DNA of 64,000 nucleotides from Bradyrhizobium daqingense. Its GTDB lineage: Bacteria > Pseudomonadota > Alphaproteobacteria > Rhizobiales > Xanthobacteraceae. Both the position numbers and the translations under genes were made by a program. This document shows positions 18,347 through 28,050 of this stretch, in pieces; position 1 is the first letter of the stretch; each line of letters opens with the position of its first letter. Where the stretch lies: the NCBI RefSeq assembly GCF_021044685.1, contig NZ_CP088014.1, positions 2,900,001 to 2,964,000 of the forward strand, in the 5' to 3' direction. The notes beneath the pieces are model-generated. The model was not told the DNA's origin, did not search any database, and was given only the letters and a program-made list of their open reading frames with translations.

Positions 18347-19189
18347 CTAAACTTCCCGCCGGCTCAAGAACGCCAGCCGCTCGAACAGATGCACGTCCTG
18401 CTCGTTCTTGAGCAGTGCGCCGTGCAGCGGCGGGATCAGCTTGCGCGGGTCGCGCTCGCGCAGCTGCTCGGCGCTCATGTCCTCGTTGAGCAGCAGCTTG
18501 AGCCAGTCGAGCAGCTCCGAGGTCGAGGGCTTCTTCTTCAGGCCGGGCACTTCGCGCACCTCGAAGAAGATGCGCAGGGCTTCCTCGACCAGGCGCTTCT
18601 TGATGCCGGGGAAGTGGACGTCGACGATGCGGCCCATCGTGTCGGCGTCGGGGAATTTGATGTAGTGGAAGAAGCAGCGGCGCAGGAAGGCGTCCGGCAG
18701 CTCCTTCTCGTTGTTGGAGGTGATCATCATGATCGGGCGCTGCTTGGCCTTGATCGTCTCGCCGGTCTCGTAGACGTGGAATTCCATGCGGTCGAGCTCG
18801 AGCAGCAGGTCGTTGGGGAATTCGATGTCGGCCTTGTCGATCTCGTCGATCAGGAGCACCGGGCGTTGCTCGTCCGTGAAGGCCTCCCACAGCTTGCCGC
18901 GCTTGATGTAGTTCCTGATGTCGGACACGCGGGCGTCGCCGAGCTGGCTGTCACGCAGGCGCGACACCGCGTCGTATTCGTAGAGGCCCTGCTGCGCCTT
19001 GGTGGTGGACTTGATGTGCCAGGTCAAAAGCGGCGCGTTCAGCGCCTTCGCCACTTCCTCCGCCAGCACCGTCTTGCCGGTGCCGGGCTCGCCCTTGATG
19101 AGGAGCGGGCGCTCCAGCACGATCGAAGCATTGACGGCGACCTTGAGATCGTCGGTCGCAACATAGTCCTTGGTGCCGGTAAACTTCAT
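18347..19189 (-). CDS. MoxR-family AAA+ ATPase
   Basis: A 280-residue AAA+ ATPase. Walker A GEPGTGKT is at residues 33-40, Walker B VLLIDEIDKAD near 108, sensor 1 IMMITSNNEKEL near 150, and an arginine-finger region (FLRRCFFHYI). The start at 19189 (MKFTGTKDYV) has AAGGA upstream and fits family length; the frame opens 19 codons earlier without support. MoxR proteins act with VWA-domain partners in maturation of metalloenzymes; the CoxE-like VWA gene is close by, divergent at 19664. Probably a chaperone for an unknown client. Confidence 0.92.
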   Translation of the reverse strand: MKFTGTKDYVATDDLKVAVNASIVLERPLLIKGEPGTGKTVLAEEVAKALNAPLLTWHIKSTTKAQQGLYEYDAVSRLRDSQLGDARVSDIRNYIKRGKLWEAFTDEQRPVLLIDEIDKADIEFPNDLLLELDRMEFHVYETGETIKAKQRPIMMITSNNEKELPDAFLRRCFFHYIKFPDADTMGRIVDVHFPGIKKRLVEEALRIFFEVREVPGLKKKPSTSELLDWLKLLLNEDMSAEQLRERDPRKLIPPLHGALLKNEQDVHLFERLAFLSRREV

Positions 19190-19295
19190 CGCGCGTCCTT
19201 GTTTGGTCGTCGTCGCCAGGCATTGCCCATTCATTGCCTTGGTCACGACAAGCGAACGGCCGCTCGCGGCGGCCGTTCCTGGGTCGGTCAGGCTT

Positions 19296-19541
19296 TCAGA
19301 CCCGTTTTATCAGCGAAAGGATGACGAGCACAATCACCGCGCCGATCGTGGCATCGACGATGGCGCCGATCGTGCCGGTTGCCAGCTGGATGTGCAGCTG
19401 TGGCAGAACCCAGCTCGCCACCAGCGCGCCGATGATGCCGACGACGATGTTGCCGACCAGCCCAAATCCCGCCCCGTGGACAATCTTGCCCGCAAGCCAG
19501 CCTGCGATCGCCCCGATGATGAGCGCTGCGAGAATTCCCAT
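19296..19541 (-). CDS. GlsB/YeaQ/YmgE-type stress-response membrane protein
   Basis: An 81-residue small membrane protein with the family pattern GILAALIIGAIAGWLAGKIV, then GLVGNIVVGIIGALVASWVL, and a third hydrophobic stretch at the C-terminus. The ATG at 19541 follows GGGGA. Proteins of this transglycosylase-associated family have three helices and are often induced by general stress. It lies between the MoxR and VWA genes on the MoxR strand, but a functional link is not established. Confidence 0.88.
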   Translation of the reverse strand: MGILAALIIGAIAGWLAGKIVHGAGFGLVGNIVVGIIGALVASWVLPQLHIQLATGTIGAIVDATIGAVIVLVILSLIKRV

Positions 19542-19663
19542 TGCAAACGTCCCCAAAACAACCCCGTCTGGCATCAATTCTAGAGCAAAATGCCTCTCGG
19601 TCCAGTGCGGAGCAGGAGCCTCCGCCCCTTGACGTTCGCCCCCCGACGGGCAATCTGTCACCC

Positions 19664-20839
19664 ATGTTCCTGCAATTCTTCACCTCTCTGCGCGACGCGC
19701 AGGTCCCCGTGACGCTGCGCGAATACCTCACGCTGATGGAGGCGCTCGACGCCGACCTTGCGGACTACACCGTCGAGAACTTCTACTATCTGTCGCGTGC
19801 CTCGCTGGTGAAGGACGAGCGCAATCTCGACAAGTTCGACCGCGTGTTCGGCACGGTCTTCAAGGGCCTGGAAAGCCTGCTCGAGGCCATGGACAAGGCG
19901 GAGATCCCCGAGGAGTGGCTGAAGAAGCTCGCCGAGAAGTACCTGACCGAGGAAGAGAAGAAGCAGATCGAGGCCATGGGCTGGGACAAGCTCATGGAGA
20001 CCCTGAAGAAGCGCCTCGAGGAGCAAAAGGGCCGGCACCAGGGCGGCAGCAAGTGGATCGGCACCGCCGGCACCTCTCCGTTCGGCGCGCACGGCTACAA
20101 TCCAGAAGGCGTGCGCATCGGCCAGGAGAAGAACCGCAACAACCGCGCCGTGAAAGTGTGGGACAAGCGCGAGTTCAAAGATCTCGACGGCAATGTCGAG
20201 CTCGGCATCCGCAACATCAAGGTGGCGTTGCGGCGCCTGCGCAAATTCGCGCGCACCGGCGCGCCTGACGAGCTCGATCTCGACACCACCATCCGCGAGA
20301 CCGCCAATCACGGCTATCTCGACGTCCACATGCGCCCCGAGCGGCGCAATGCGGTGAAGCTGCTGGTGTTCTTCGACATCGGCGGCTCGATGGACGCGCA
20401 TATCGAGCAGGTCGAGGAGCTGTTCTCTGCGGCGAAGAGCGAATTCAAGCACATGGAGTATTTCTACTTCCACAACTGCCTCTATGAAGGCGTGTGGAAG
20501 CAGAACAAGCGCCGCTTCACCGACCGCACGCCGACCTGGGACGTGCTGCACAAATATCCGCACGACTACAAAATCGTGTTTGTCGGCGACGCCTCGATGT
20601 CGCCTTACGAGATCATGGTCCCCGGCGGCTCGGTCGAGCACGTCAACGAGGAGCCGGGCTCGGTCTGGCTCGATCGCATCATCCGCACCTATCCGCATAC
20701 GGTGTGGCTCAACCCGGTGCAGCAGAAGCATTGGGACTATTCGGAATCCACCACCATCATCAAACGCATCTTCGCCAACCGGATGTATCCGATCACGATC
20801 GAGGGTCTGGAAGCCGCGATGAAGGAATTGACGCACTAG
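19664..20839 (+). CDS. VWA-domain protein, CoxE-like
   Basis: A 391-residue protein with a helical N-terminal region (REYLTLMEALDADLADYTVE) and a charged linker (EEEKKQIEAMGW). A C-terminal von Willebrand A domain has its MIDAS motif at residue 238 (FFDIGGSMD). The family (CoxE-like, DUF58-adjacent) works with MoxR ATPases in metal-cofactor insertion or protein maturation. The frame is open upstream to 19541, but MFLQFFTSLRD at 19664 is where family proteins begin. The partner MoxR gene is 475 bp away, divergent. Confidence 0.88.
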   Translation: MFLQFFTSLRDAQVPVTLREYLTLMEALDADLADYTVENFYYLSRASLVKDERNLDKFDRVFGTVFKGLESLLEAMDKAEIPEEWLKKLAEKYLTEEEKKQIEAMGWDKLMETLKKRLEEQKGRHQGGSKWIGTAGTSPFGAHGYNPEGVRIGQEKNRNNRAVKVWDKREFKDLDGNVELGIRNIKVALRRLRKFARTGAPDELDLDTTIRETANHGYLDVHMRPERRNAVKLLVFFDIGGSMDAHIEQVEELFSAAKSEFKHMEYFYFHNCLYEGVWKQNKRRFTDRTPTWDVLHKYPHDYKIVFVGDASMSPYEIMVPGGSVEHVNEEPGSVWLDRIIRTYPHTVWLNPVQQKHWDYSESTTIIKRIFANRMYPITIEGLEAAMKELTH

Positions 20840-20840
20840 C

Positions 20841-20943
20841 CGTCATTCCGGGGTGCCCGAAGGGCGAACCCGGAATCCATCGGGCGGCAGAGTCGGTGAG
20901 AAATGGATTCCGGGCTCGATGCTGCGCATCGCCCCGGAATGAC
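20841..20943. repeat. Palindromic intergenic repeat, CATTCCGGGG type
   Basis: Outer arms GTCATTCCGGGG and CCCCGGAATGAC, inner arms CCCGGAATCCAT and ATGGATTCCGGG. Related to the element at 14888-14960. It begins right after the VWA stop codon. Confidence 0.75.
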
Positions 20944-20962
20944 GAAAGAGAAGGGAATAATC

Positions 20963-21376
20963 ATGCCCCAGACCATCACCCGCGGCATCAAGGCGTTGAT
21001 CGACGAGGCCAATGCCGAGATCGAGACCCTCAACGCCAAGGACGCCATCGAGATTTCCAAGAACGGCGACGTCGTCATCGTCGACATCCGCGATCCCCGC
21101 GAGATCGAGCGCGACGGCCGCATTCCCGGCGCGTTCGCCTGCACCCGCGGCATGCTGGAATTCTGGATCGATCCGCAGAGCCCCTATGCCAAGCCGATCT
21201 TCCAGGAGGACAAGAAGTTCGTCTTCCACTGCGCAGGCGGCTTGCGCTCCGCGCTCGCCGCCAAGACCGCGCAAGACATGGGGTTGAAGCCGGTCGCCCA
21301 CATCGCCGGTGGCTACGCCGCCTGGCGCGATGCCGGCGGCCCGACGGAGCAGTGGGCGCCAAAGAAGAAGGGGTGA
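20963..21376 (+). CDS. Rhodanese-like domain protein
   Basis: A 137-residue single-domain rhodanese. Markers are VVIVDIRDPREIERDGRIPG, then GMLEFWIDPQSP, and the active loop FHCAGGLRSA with C90 as the persulfide-carrying residue. The family ends in AGGYAAWRDAGGP. The ATG at 20963 follows AGAGAAGGG. It transfers sulfane sulfur; the acceptor is unknown. A larger two-domain sulfurtransferase gene follows after a palindromic repeat. Confidence 0.9.
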   Translation: MPQTITRGIKALIDEANAEIETLNAKDAIEISKNGDVVIVDIRDPREIERDGRIPGAFACTRGMLEFWIDPQSPYAKPIFQEDKKFVFHCAGGLRSALAAKTAQDMGLKPVAHIAGGYAAWRDAGGPTEQWAPKKKG

Positions 21377-21404
21377 AGTGGACGCCTCCCTCACCACATA
21401 CTCC

Positions 21405-21485
21405 GTCATGCCCGGGCTTGACCCGGGCATCCACGTCTTTGCCGCGACGAAGAACGTGGATGGCCGGGACAAGCCCGGCCATGAC
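21405..21485. repeat. Palindromic repeat, GTCATGCCCGGGCTTG family (full copy)
   Basis: An inverted repeat of about 80 bp. The left arm is GTCATGCCCGGGCTTGACCC, the centre CATCCACGTCTTT...GAACGTGGATG, and the right arm GGACAAGCCCGGCCATGAC. Other copies: 22385-22420 (half), 31680-31761, 37861-37983, 46982-47062 and 51770-51853. Confidence 0.85.
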
Positions 21486-21511
21486 GACTGAGACAATTGC
21501 CGGAGCATGCA

Positions 21512-22366
21512 ATGACCGCCACCGACCCCCTCGTCTCCACCGAATGGCTCGCCGCACACATCAACGACGCCAACGTTAAGATCCTCGACGCCAGTTTCAA
21601 GCTGCCGGGCGTGCTGCCGCTGCCGAAGGACGACTATCTCGCCGCGCATCTGCCCGGCGCGGCGTTCTTCGACGTCGATGCGGTGTCGGATCATTCCAAT
21701 CCGCTGCCGCACATGTATCCGAGCGCCGAGCAGTTCGGCCGCGACATCGGCAATCTCGGCATCGCCAACGCCGACACCGTCGTGCTCTACGATGCCGGCG
21801 GCTGGGTCGCCGCGCCCCGCGCGTGGTGGATGTTCCTGGCCTTCGGCCACACGAACGTGCGCATCCTCAATGGCGGGCTGAAGAAGTGGCGTGCCGAGGG
21901 GCGCGCGACCGAGAGCGGAGAGGTGAAGCCGAAGCCGGCGACGTTCAAGGCGAGCTATGACGCCAAGCGCGTGCGCAGCATGCAGCAGCTCATCGCCAAT
22001 GTCGAAAGCCGTGCCGAGCAGGTGATCGACGCGCGCGCTGCCGACCGTTTCGAGGGGCGCGCGCCCGAGCCGCGGCCGGGCATCCGCTCCGGCCACATCC
22101 CCGGCGCCCGCAACGTGCCCTACAATCTGCTGTTCGATGCCGCGACCGGCGAGATGAAGCCGCTCGACGATCTCCGCGCTGCCTTCACCAATGCCGGCGT
22201 CAAGCTCGACGCCCCGATCGTGACGAGCTGCGGCTCGGGCGTCTCCGCCGGCGTGCTGACACTCGCGCTCTATCGTCTCGGGATTACCGACACCGCGCTC
22301 TACGACGGCTCATGGTCGGAATGGGGCCAGGAGAAGGGCCCGCCGATCGCGACCGGCCCGGCGTAA
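21512..22366 (+). CDS. Sulfurtransferase (3-mercaptopyruvate sulfurtransferase type)
   Basis: A 284-residue two-domain rhodanese. The inactive N-terminal domain opens LVSTEWLAAHINDANVKILD and includes HLPGAAFFDVD. The catalytic C-terminal domain has RFEGRAPEPRPGIRSGHIPG and the loop SCGSGVSAG with C240; CGSGV favours mercaptopyruvate over thiosulfate as donor. The start at 21512 fits GGAG spacing; the ATG at 21497 sits directly on that site and is rejected. It follows the single-domain rhodanese, so both may serve sulfur transfer or cyanide detoxification. Confidence 0.92.
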   Translation: MTATDPLVSTEWLAAHINDANVKILDASFKLPGVLPLPKDDYLAAHLPGAAFFDVDAVSDHSNPLPHMYPSAEQFGRDIGNLGIANADTVVLYDAGGWVAAPRAWWMFLAFGHTNVRILNGGLKKWRAEGRATESGEVKPKPATFKASYDAKRVRSMQQLIANVESRAEQVIDARAADRFEGRAPEPRPGIRSGHIPGARNVPYNLLFDAATGEMKPLDDLRAAFTNAGVKLDAPIVTSCGSGVSAGVLTLALYRLGITDTALYDGSWSEWGQEKGPPIATGPA

Positions 22367-22384
22367 ACTCGCTGTTTCCACATC

Positions 22385-22420
22385 GTCATGGCCGGGCTTG
22401 ACCCGGCCATCCACGTCTTG
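22385..22420. repeat. Palindromic repeat, GTCATGGCCGGGCTTG family (half copy)
   Basis: Only the left half of the element is present (GTCATGGCCGGGCTTGACCC to CATCCACGTCTT). The half is itself partly self-complementary (GGCCGGG / CCCGGCC). Truncated copy just downstream of the sulfurtransferase gene. Confidence 0.65.
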
Positions 22421-22461
22421 AGGCGCTATTTCGAGACGATGGATGGTCGCAGGAAGGCGCG

Positions 22462-23211
22462 TTATCGCGTTCGCGTGGTCGTCGTCGCGAAGCTCCGCTG
22501 TCCGAACGGATCGAGTTGTTGCTGCAACTGCTGAGGCGGCGGACGGCGCACCACGCGCTGCCGCTTCTTGGCCTTCGCCTTCGCCTTGGGCTTGGTCGCC
22601 TTGCTATCCGCCTTGATGTCAGTGTTGGCCTTTGCCGGTGCATCCTTCACGGACGTCGCCGCCGGATCGTTCAGCGCGGCCAGCTTGGCGGACGCGACGT
22701 CGAGCGCCGAGGAGGCGAGGGCGGCATCGGGATCAGCCGGAATCGGCTCGTCGGCCGGCTTGGTCTCGGGGATCGCGGCGGTCGTGTCGTCCGGCGTGAG
22801 CGTGTCGGTGGGCGCCGCCGCTGCGACCTCCACGGTCGCGTCGAGCTTGGCCGGTTCGAGCGCAGGGACTTCGGTCGGCGGTGCAACGACCGTGGGCTGA
22901 GCGTCGGCTTCGGTTGCCAGCGCGGCGACCTGCTCCGGCTCGCTCACCGGAAGGCCGATGGTCGGTATTTGGTCGCGCAGGGAGAGCTCCGGCTCGGCCA
23001 CCTCAGGCTCGGCCCGCAACACCGCGAGCACCGGCTGGGCCGGCTCGGGGGCCTGGGCAAACACTTTCTCCTTCGGGCCGTTCCGCCAGGAGGGGTTGCT
23101 GACATACTGCTCATGGCTCGCCCGCAGCAGCGCGGCGGCCCCTAGGCCGAACACCAGGATGGAGGTTGACAGCAGGATCGCGGCAAACAGGAAGCGAAAG
23201 CCGGGAAGCAT
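22462..23211 (-). CDS. Membrane-anchored low-complexity hypothetical protein
   Basis: A 249-residue protein with one N-terminal membrane anchor (FLFAAILLSTSILVFGLGAA). A long Pro/Ala/Glu/Asp-rich region follows, and the C-terminus is very basic (KATKPKAKAKAKKRQRVVRR) with a Gln run. The start at 23211 places the anchor at the terminus; the frame continues 19 codons upstream, and no clear ribosome site distinguishes them. Topology suggests a periplasmic extended spacer, possibly binding peptidoglycan or anionic polymers by its basic tail (inference). No family recognised. Confidence 0.65.
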   Translation of the reverse strand: MLPGFRFLFAAILLSTSILVFGLGAAALLRASHEQYVSNPSWRNGPKEKVFAQAPEPAQPVLAVLRAEPEVAEPELSLRDQIPTIGLPVSEPEQVAALATEADAQPTVVAPPTEVPALEPAKLDATVEVAAAAPTDTLTPDDTTAAIPETKPADEPIPADPDAALASSALDVASAKLAALNDPAATSVKDAPAKANTDIKADSKATKPKAKAKAKKRQRVVRRPPPQQLQQQLDPFGQRSFATTTTRTR

Positions 23212-23576
23212 CGGACGGGTTTGCGAATTTCCGCCCCGGCGGCGAGGTTGCCGGGGCCCATGAGCCATCTGAACGCGGTGACGGTACTGAATGCCGCGTT
23301 CGCCGCGCGGGATCGAAGCTCAAAGCAGTGGCGAATCAGGCTGATTCGACCATATCGCAACGTCTCACCGCCGCTTCCTAAATTCGGGGCCGAAGACTCC
23401 GGCAATTGACGGTGCAATGCGATTTCCGCCCCGTGATGCAACGGGGCAACGGTAGTCTTGCGGATCACAAATCGGCAAATCCGGCGCAAATAGGCCTGAT
23501 ATGTCTTGAATGTGCCGCTATCTTCCGTCATCTGGCCGTTAACGGTCCGGACGGGCTTGGGGACTATACAAGAGCG
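23212..23576 (+). other. Intergenic region between divergent genes
   Basis: About 365 bp separating the membrane-anchored protein gene and the L,D-transpeptidase gene, presumably holding both promoters. I see no repeat, RNA gene or convincing small frame in it. Confidence 0.4.
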
Positions 23577-24791
23577 ATGATGATCAAACATTTTCTGACG
23601 ATATGCGCTGCCGCAACAGTCGCTGCGGCGGGAACCTCGCTCGCGCAGGCTCAGAGCTATCCGATCCAGCAGGTGCCGAGCTACGGCGCCCCGGCCGAAT
23701 ATCGGCCCGGCGACCGCACGCCGAATTTCGATGCGCTGGAGGATGACGACGACGCGATGCCGCAGGCCTCGTTGCCGCCGCCCGGCCCGGTCGATGATCC
23801 CCGCTATGGCCGCCCGATGGGCGCGCCGCCGGTCTATTCGGCGGCTCCGCCGCAGGGCCCGGTGATGTCGCCGGATGATCCGCGTTATGGCCGTCCGGCT
23901 GGCGCTCCGCCGGTCTATTCGGCCGCGCCGCAAGGCCCCGTGATGTCGCCCGACGATCCCCGCTACGGCCGGCCCGCCGGTCCGCCGCCGGTGATCTATG
24001 CCAACCGTCCGGGCCAGCAGGGCCAGGCTCCGGCCAATGACGGCCTGCGTCCGCCGGAAGCCGTGGGCGGTCCCGCCGCGACCGGAACGGTTCAGGCCGG
24101 CCAGCCGCCCGTCGGCACCGATGGTCGCCCGGTGCAGTTGGCCGCGCTGCCGCCCGAGGAGCAGCCCGATGCTGCGCCGGTGCAGCTGCCGCCGAACCTG
24201 CGCCGTCAGGAGGTCTCGTTCCAGACCAAGGAGCCTGCCGGCACGCTCGTGGTCGATACGCCGAACACCTACCTCTATTACGTGCTCGGCAACGGCCGTG
24301 CGATCCGCTACGGCGTCCGCGTCGGCCGCGACGGCTTCACCTGGACCGGCGTGCAGAAGATCACCCGCAAGGCCGAGTGGCCGGATTGGCATCCGCCCAC
24401 CGAGATGATCGAGCGCCAGCCCTATCTGCCGCGCTTCATGGCCGGCGGTCCCGGCAATCCACTCGGCGCACGCGCCATGTATCTCGGCTCGACCGTCTAC
24501 CGCATCCACGGCACCAACCAACCCTCGACGATCGGCAAGTTCGTGTCGTCGGGCTGCATCGGCATGCTGAACGAGGACGTCTCCGACCTGTTCGATCGCG
24601 TCAAGGTCGGCACCCGCGTGGTCGTGATGCCGGGCGGTCCGCCGCCGGGAACGGCCACGGCCTCCGCCGCGCCGACGCCGGGTGCTACTGCTGCCGCCGG
24701 TCCGGCCCCGATGGCCGCGCAGGCGGGCCCCGTCCCGGGCACGCAGCCGACCGTGGTGCCGCCGCTGCCTGCGCCGGTCACTGTGCGCTGA
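23577..24791 (+). CDS. L,D-transpeptidase (YkuD) with proline-rich repeat region
   Basis: A 404-residue exported protein. The signal peptide is about 1-26 (FLTICAAATVAAAGTSLAQA). Residues about 75-145 contain three copies of a DDPRYGRPxGxPPVxY repeat. A YkuD catalytic domain occupies about 220-355, with H311 (RIHGTNQP) and the nucleophile C327 (SSGCIGMLNEDV). The tail is Ala/Pro-rich. It should form 3-3 crosslinks or attach proteins to peptidoglycan in the periplasm. The ATG at 23577 has no strong ribosome site but begins a clean signal peptide. A strong hairpin follows at 24818. Confidence 0.92.
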   Translation: MMIKHFLTICAAATVAAAGTSLAQAQSYPIQQVPSYGAPAEYRPGDRTPNFDALEDDDDAMPQASLPPPGPVDDPRYGRPMGAPPVYSAAPPQGPVMSPDDPRYGRPAGAPPVYSAAPQGPVMSPDDPRYGRPAGPPPVIYANRPGQQGQAPANDGLRPPEAVGGPAATGTVQAGQPPVGTDGRPVQLAALPPEEQPDAAPVQLPPNLRRQEVSFQTKEPAGTLVVDTPNTYLYYVLGNGRAIRYGVRVGRDGFTWTGVQKITRKAEWPDWHPPTEMIERQPYLPRFMAGGPGNPLGARAMYLGSTVYRIHGTNQPSTIGKFVSSGCIGMLNEDVSDLFDRVKVGTRVVVMPGGPPPGTATASAAPTPGATAAAGPAPMAAQAGPVPGTQPTVVPPLPAPVTVR

Positions 24792-24817
24792 GCGCGCCGA
24801 GAATATTCAGATTGCAG

Positions 24818-24842
24818 AAGGGCGTGCCACCGGCACGCCCTT
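24818..24842. terminator. Intrinsic terminator, bidirectional
   Basis: AAGGGCGTGCC and GGCACGCCCTT form a perfect 11-bp stem with a 3-base loop, with T- and A-containing flanks. It lies between the converging L,D-transpeptidase and hydroxyacid dehydrogenase genes. Confidence 0.85.
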
Positions 24843-24848
24843 TGTCAT

Positions 24849-25811
24849 TCAGGCCAGCTTGCGCGGCAGCTCGCCACCCTTGGTGAAGGCGTCGATCGCC
24901 TCGACCATCTGGCCGTAGTGAATACCCAGACCATCCTTGGTCGCGTAGCCGAGATGCGGCGTCAGCACGAGATTGTCGAGCTTGCGGAAGGGATGGTTGA
25001 CCGGCAGCGGCTCGACCGAGAACACGTCGATGCCGGCGCCCGCGATTTTCCGCTGCTGCAACGCTTCGAGCAGCGCCTGCTCGTCCACGATCGGCCCGCG
25101 CGCGGTGTTGACGAGAAAGGCGGTCGGCTTCATCCGCGCGAGATCGGCCCGGCCAACCAGTCCGCGCGAGCGATCGCTCAGCACCACATGGATGGTGACG
25201 ATGTCGGCCTTGGCGAAGAGCTCGCCCTTGGTGGCGTAGCCGACGCCGGCCTCCTTGCACTTCTCCGGCGTCAGATTCGGGCTCCAGGCGATCACGTTCA
25301 TGCCGAACGCCTTCGCAATCCCTGCCATCTTGCTGCCGAGCTTGCCGAGCCCGATGATGCCGAGCGTCAGCCCCTCGATCTCGACGCCGGCGAAGGTCTG
25401 CCAGGGCTTGCCTTCATGCATGCGCGCATTCTCGCGGCCGATGCCGCGGGTCAGCTCCAGGATCAGGCCCATGGCCAGCGGGGCGGTCGGGTCGCGCGAA
25501 TATTGCGTGCCGCCGACGGTGATGCCGCGCGCCTTGGCGGCCTCCATGTCGATCGCGGCGTTGCGCATGCCTGACGTCAGCAGCAGCTTCAGCTTCGGCA
25601 GGCGATCGAATAGGCTCCTCGGGAATGCGGTGCGCTCGCGCATCGCGCAGATGATCTCGAAATCGGCCAGCGCCGCGGCTGCGGCCTGCTCCGAGTCGAA
25701 GGGGTGGCTGAACACGGTGACATCGACGCGGTCGGACAATTTTTGCCAATCCGCGACGTCGAGCGCGAGGTTGAAATAGTCGTCGAGAATTGCACAGCGC
25801 AGCCGCGTCAT
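24849..25811 (-). CDS. D-2-hydroxyacid dehydrogenase family protein
   Basis: A 320-residue NAD-dependent dehydrogenase. An N-terminal substrate domain (LRCAILDDYFNLALDVADW) precedes the Rossmann fold with LGIIGLGKLGSKMA near residue 150. The catalytic Arg lies in FLVNTARGPIVDE, the Glu in the helix after DVFSVEPLP, and the His in LVLTPHLGYAT. It resembles the phosphoglycerate or glyoxylate/hydroxypyruvate dehydrogenase branch without the regulatory C-terminal domain. It likely oxidises or reduces a D-2-hydroxyacid. Monocistronic. Confidence 0.9.
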   Translation of the reverse strand: MTRLRCAILDDYFNLALDVADWQKLSDRVDVTVFSHPFDSEQAAAAALADFEIICAMRERTAFPRSLFDRLPKLKLLLTSGMRNAAIDMEAAKARGITVGGTQYSRDPTAPLAMGLILELTRGIGRENARMHEGKPWQTFAGVEIEGLTLGIIGLGKLGSKMAGIAKAFGMNVIAWSPNLTPEKCKEAGVGYATKGELFAKADIVTIHVVLSDRSRGLVGRADLARMKPTAFLVNTARGPIVDEQALLEALQQRKIAGAGIDVFSVEPLPVNHPFRKLDNLVLTPHLGYATKDGLGIHYGQMVEAIDAFTKGGELPRKLA

Positions 25812-25943
25812 CGGGATTCATCCATGGCGAGAGGTGCCGGCGCCATGCGAGGGCGCCATCGTCGGAACCGGGCCATGGTTGCGCGCAATCGCAGCTGTGC
25901 GCAAGCAGCTGGCGCGTTCAAAAATCCGATAGGGAAGGAGGGT

Positions 25944-26159
25944 TCAGAGGTCGCGCGGCTTCAGGCGGAACGGCGCATCCATGCCGTGCTTGGCGCGCCA
26001 GGCCGGGCCGGGGCCGCGCATGTAGTGCAGCTCGGGCCGGTAGGGGTTGAACGCCGTGGCGAAGAAGCGCTTCCAGAAGCCCTTGATCTCCGAGACGAAG
26101 CCGGAGGCGTGCCCGGTTTCTGCCGGCACAGGAAGCGAGTGGGTTTCGATCAGTGCCAT
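25944..26159 (-). CDS. Small hypothetical protein, 71 aa
   Basis: A 71-residue soluble protein starting at the ATG at 26159 (MALIETHSLPVPAE). The C-terminal half is rich in aromatic and basic residues (GFWKRFFATAFNPYRPELHY, GPAWRAKHGMDAPFRL). No family motif or membrane segment. Coding character is supported by third-position GC and composition. It is separated from the dehydrogenase gene by about 130 bp and is divergent from ettA. Confidence 0.6.
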   Translation of the reverse strand: MALIETHSLPVPAETGHASGFVSEIKGFWKRFFATAFNPYRPELHYMRGPGPAWRAKHGMDAPFRLKPRDL

Positions 26160-26393
26160 GACGCTGTCTCGCCGTGCTCCCCGTTCGTTCTGAGCGGGCG
26201 CGCTGTTTCCGCGCGAAACCGAGCTTTGGCCTAATTTATTAAAAGATGGTTTCAATTGTCCGGATCGGCGGCGACATGGTGTCCAAACCGTATTCAACCG
26301 TGGTGAACGGACGGAAAACGTTGCCCTTTGGAGGCGGGATCGTTACATCGCTGGCGAAGCAAATTTCCTCAAATCGAAGGTTTCACGGGACCG

Positions 26394-28043
<1,650 letters not shown>

Positions 28044-28050
28044 TCCCGGC

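Noticed and set aside
17248..18411. Long plus-strand open frame of nearly 390 codons
   Set aside because: Composition is Arg/Cys/Ser-rich, there is no ribosome site, it crosses three palindromic repeats, and its 3' end overlaps the real MoxR gene on the other strand.
23789..24000. Mobile or satellite DNA in the L,D-transpeptidase gene
   Set aside because: The repetition is in-frame and encodes three DDPRYGRP-type units of a proline-rich domain.
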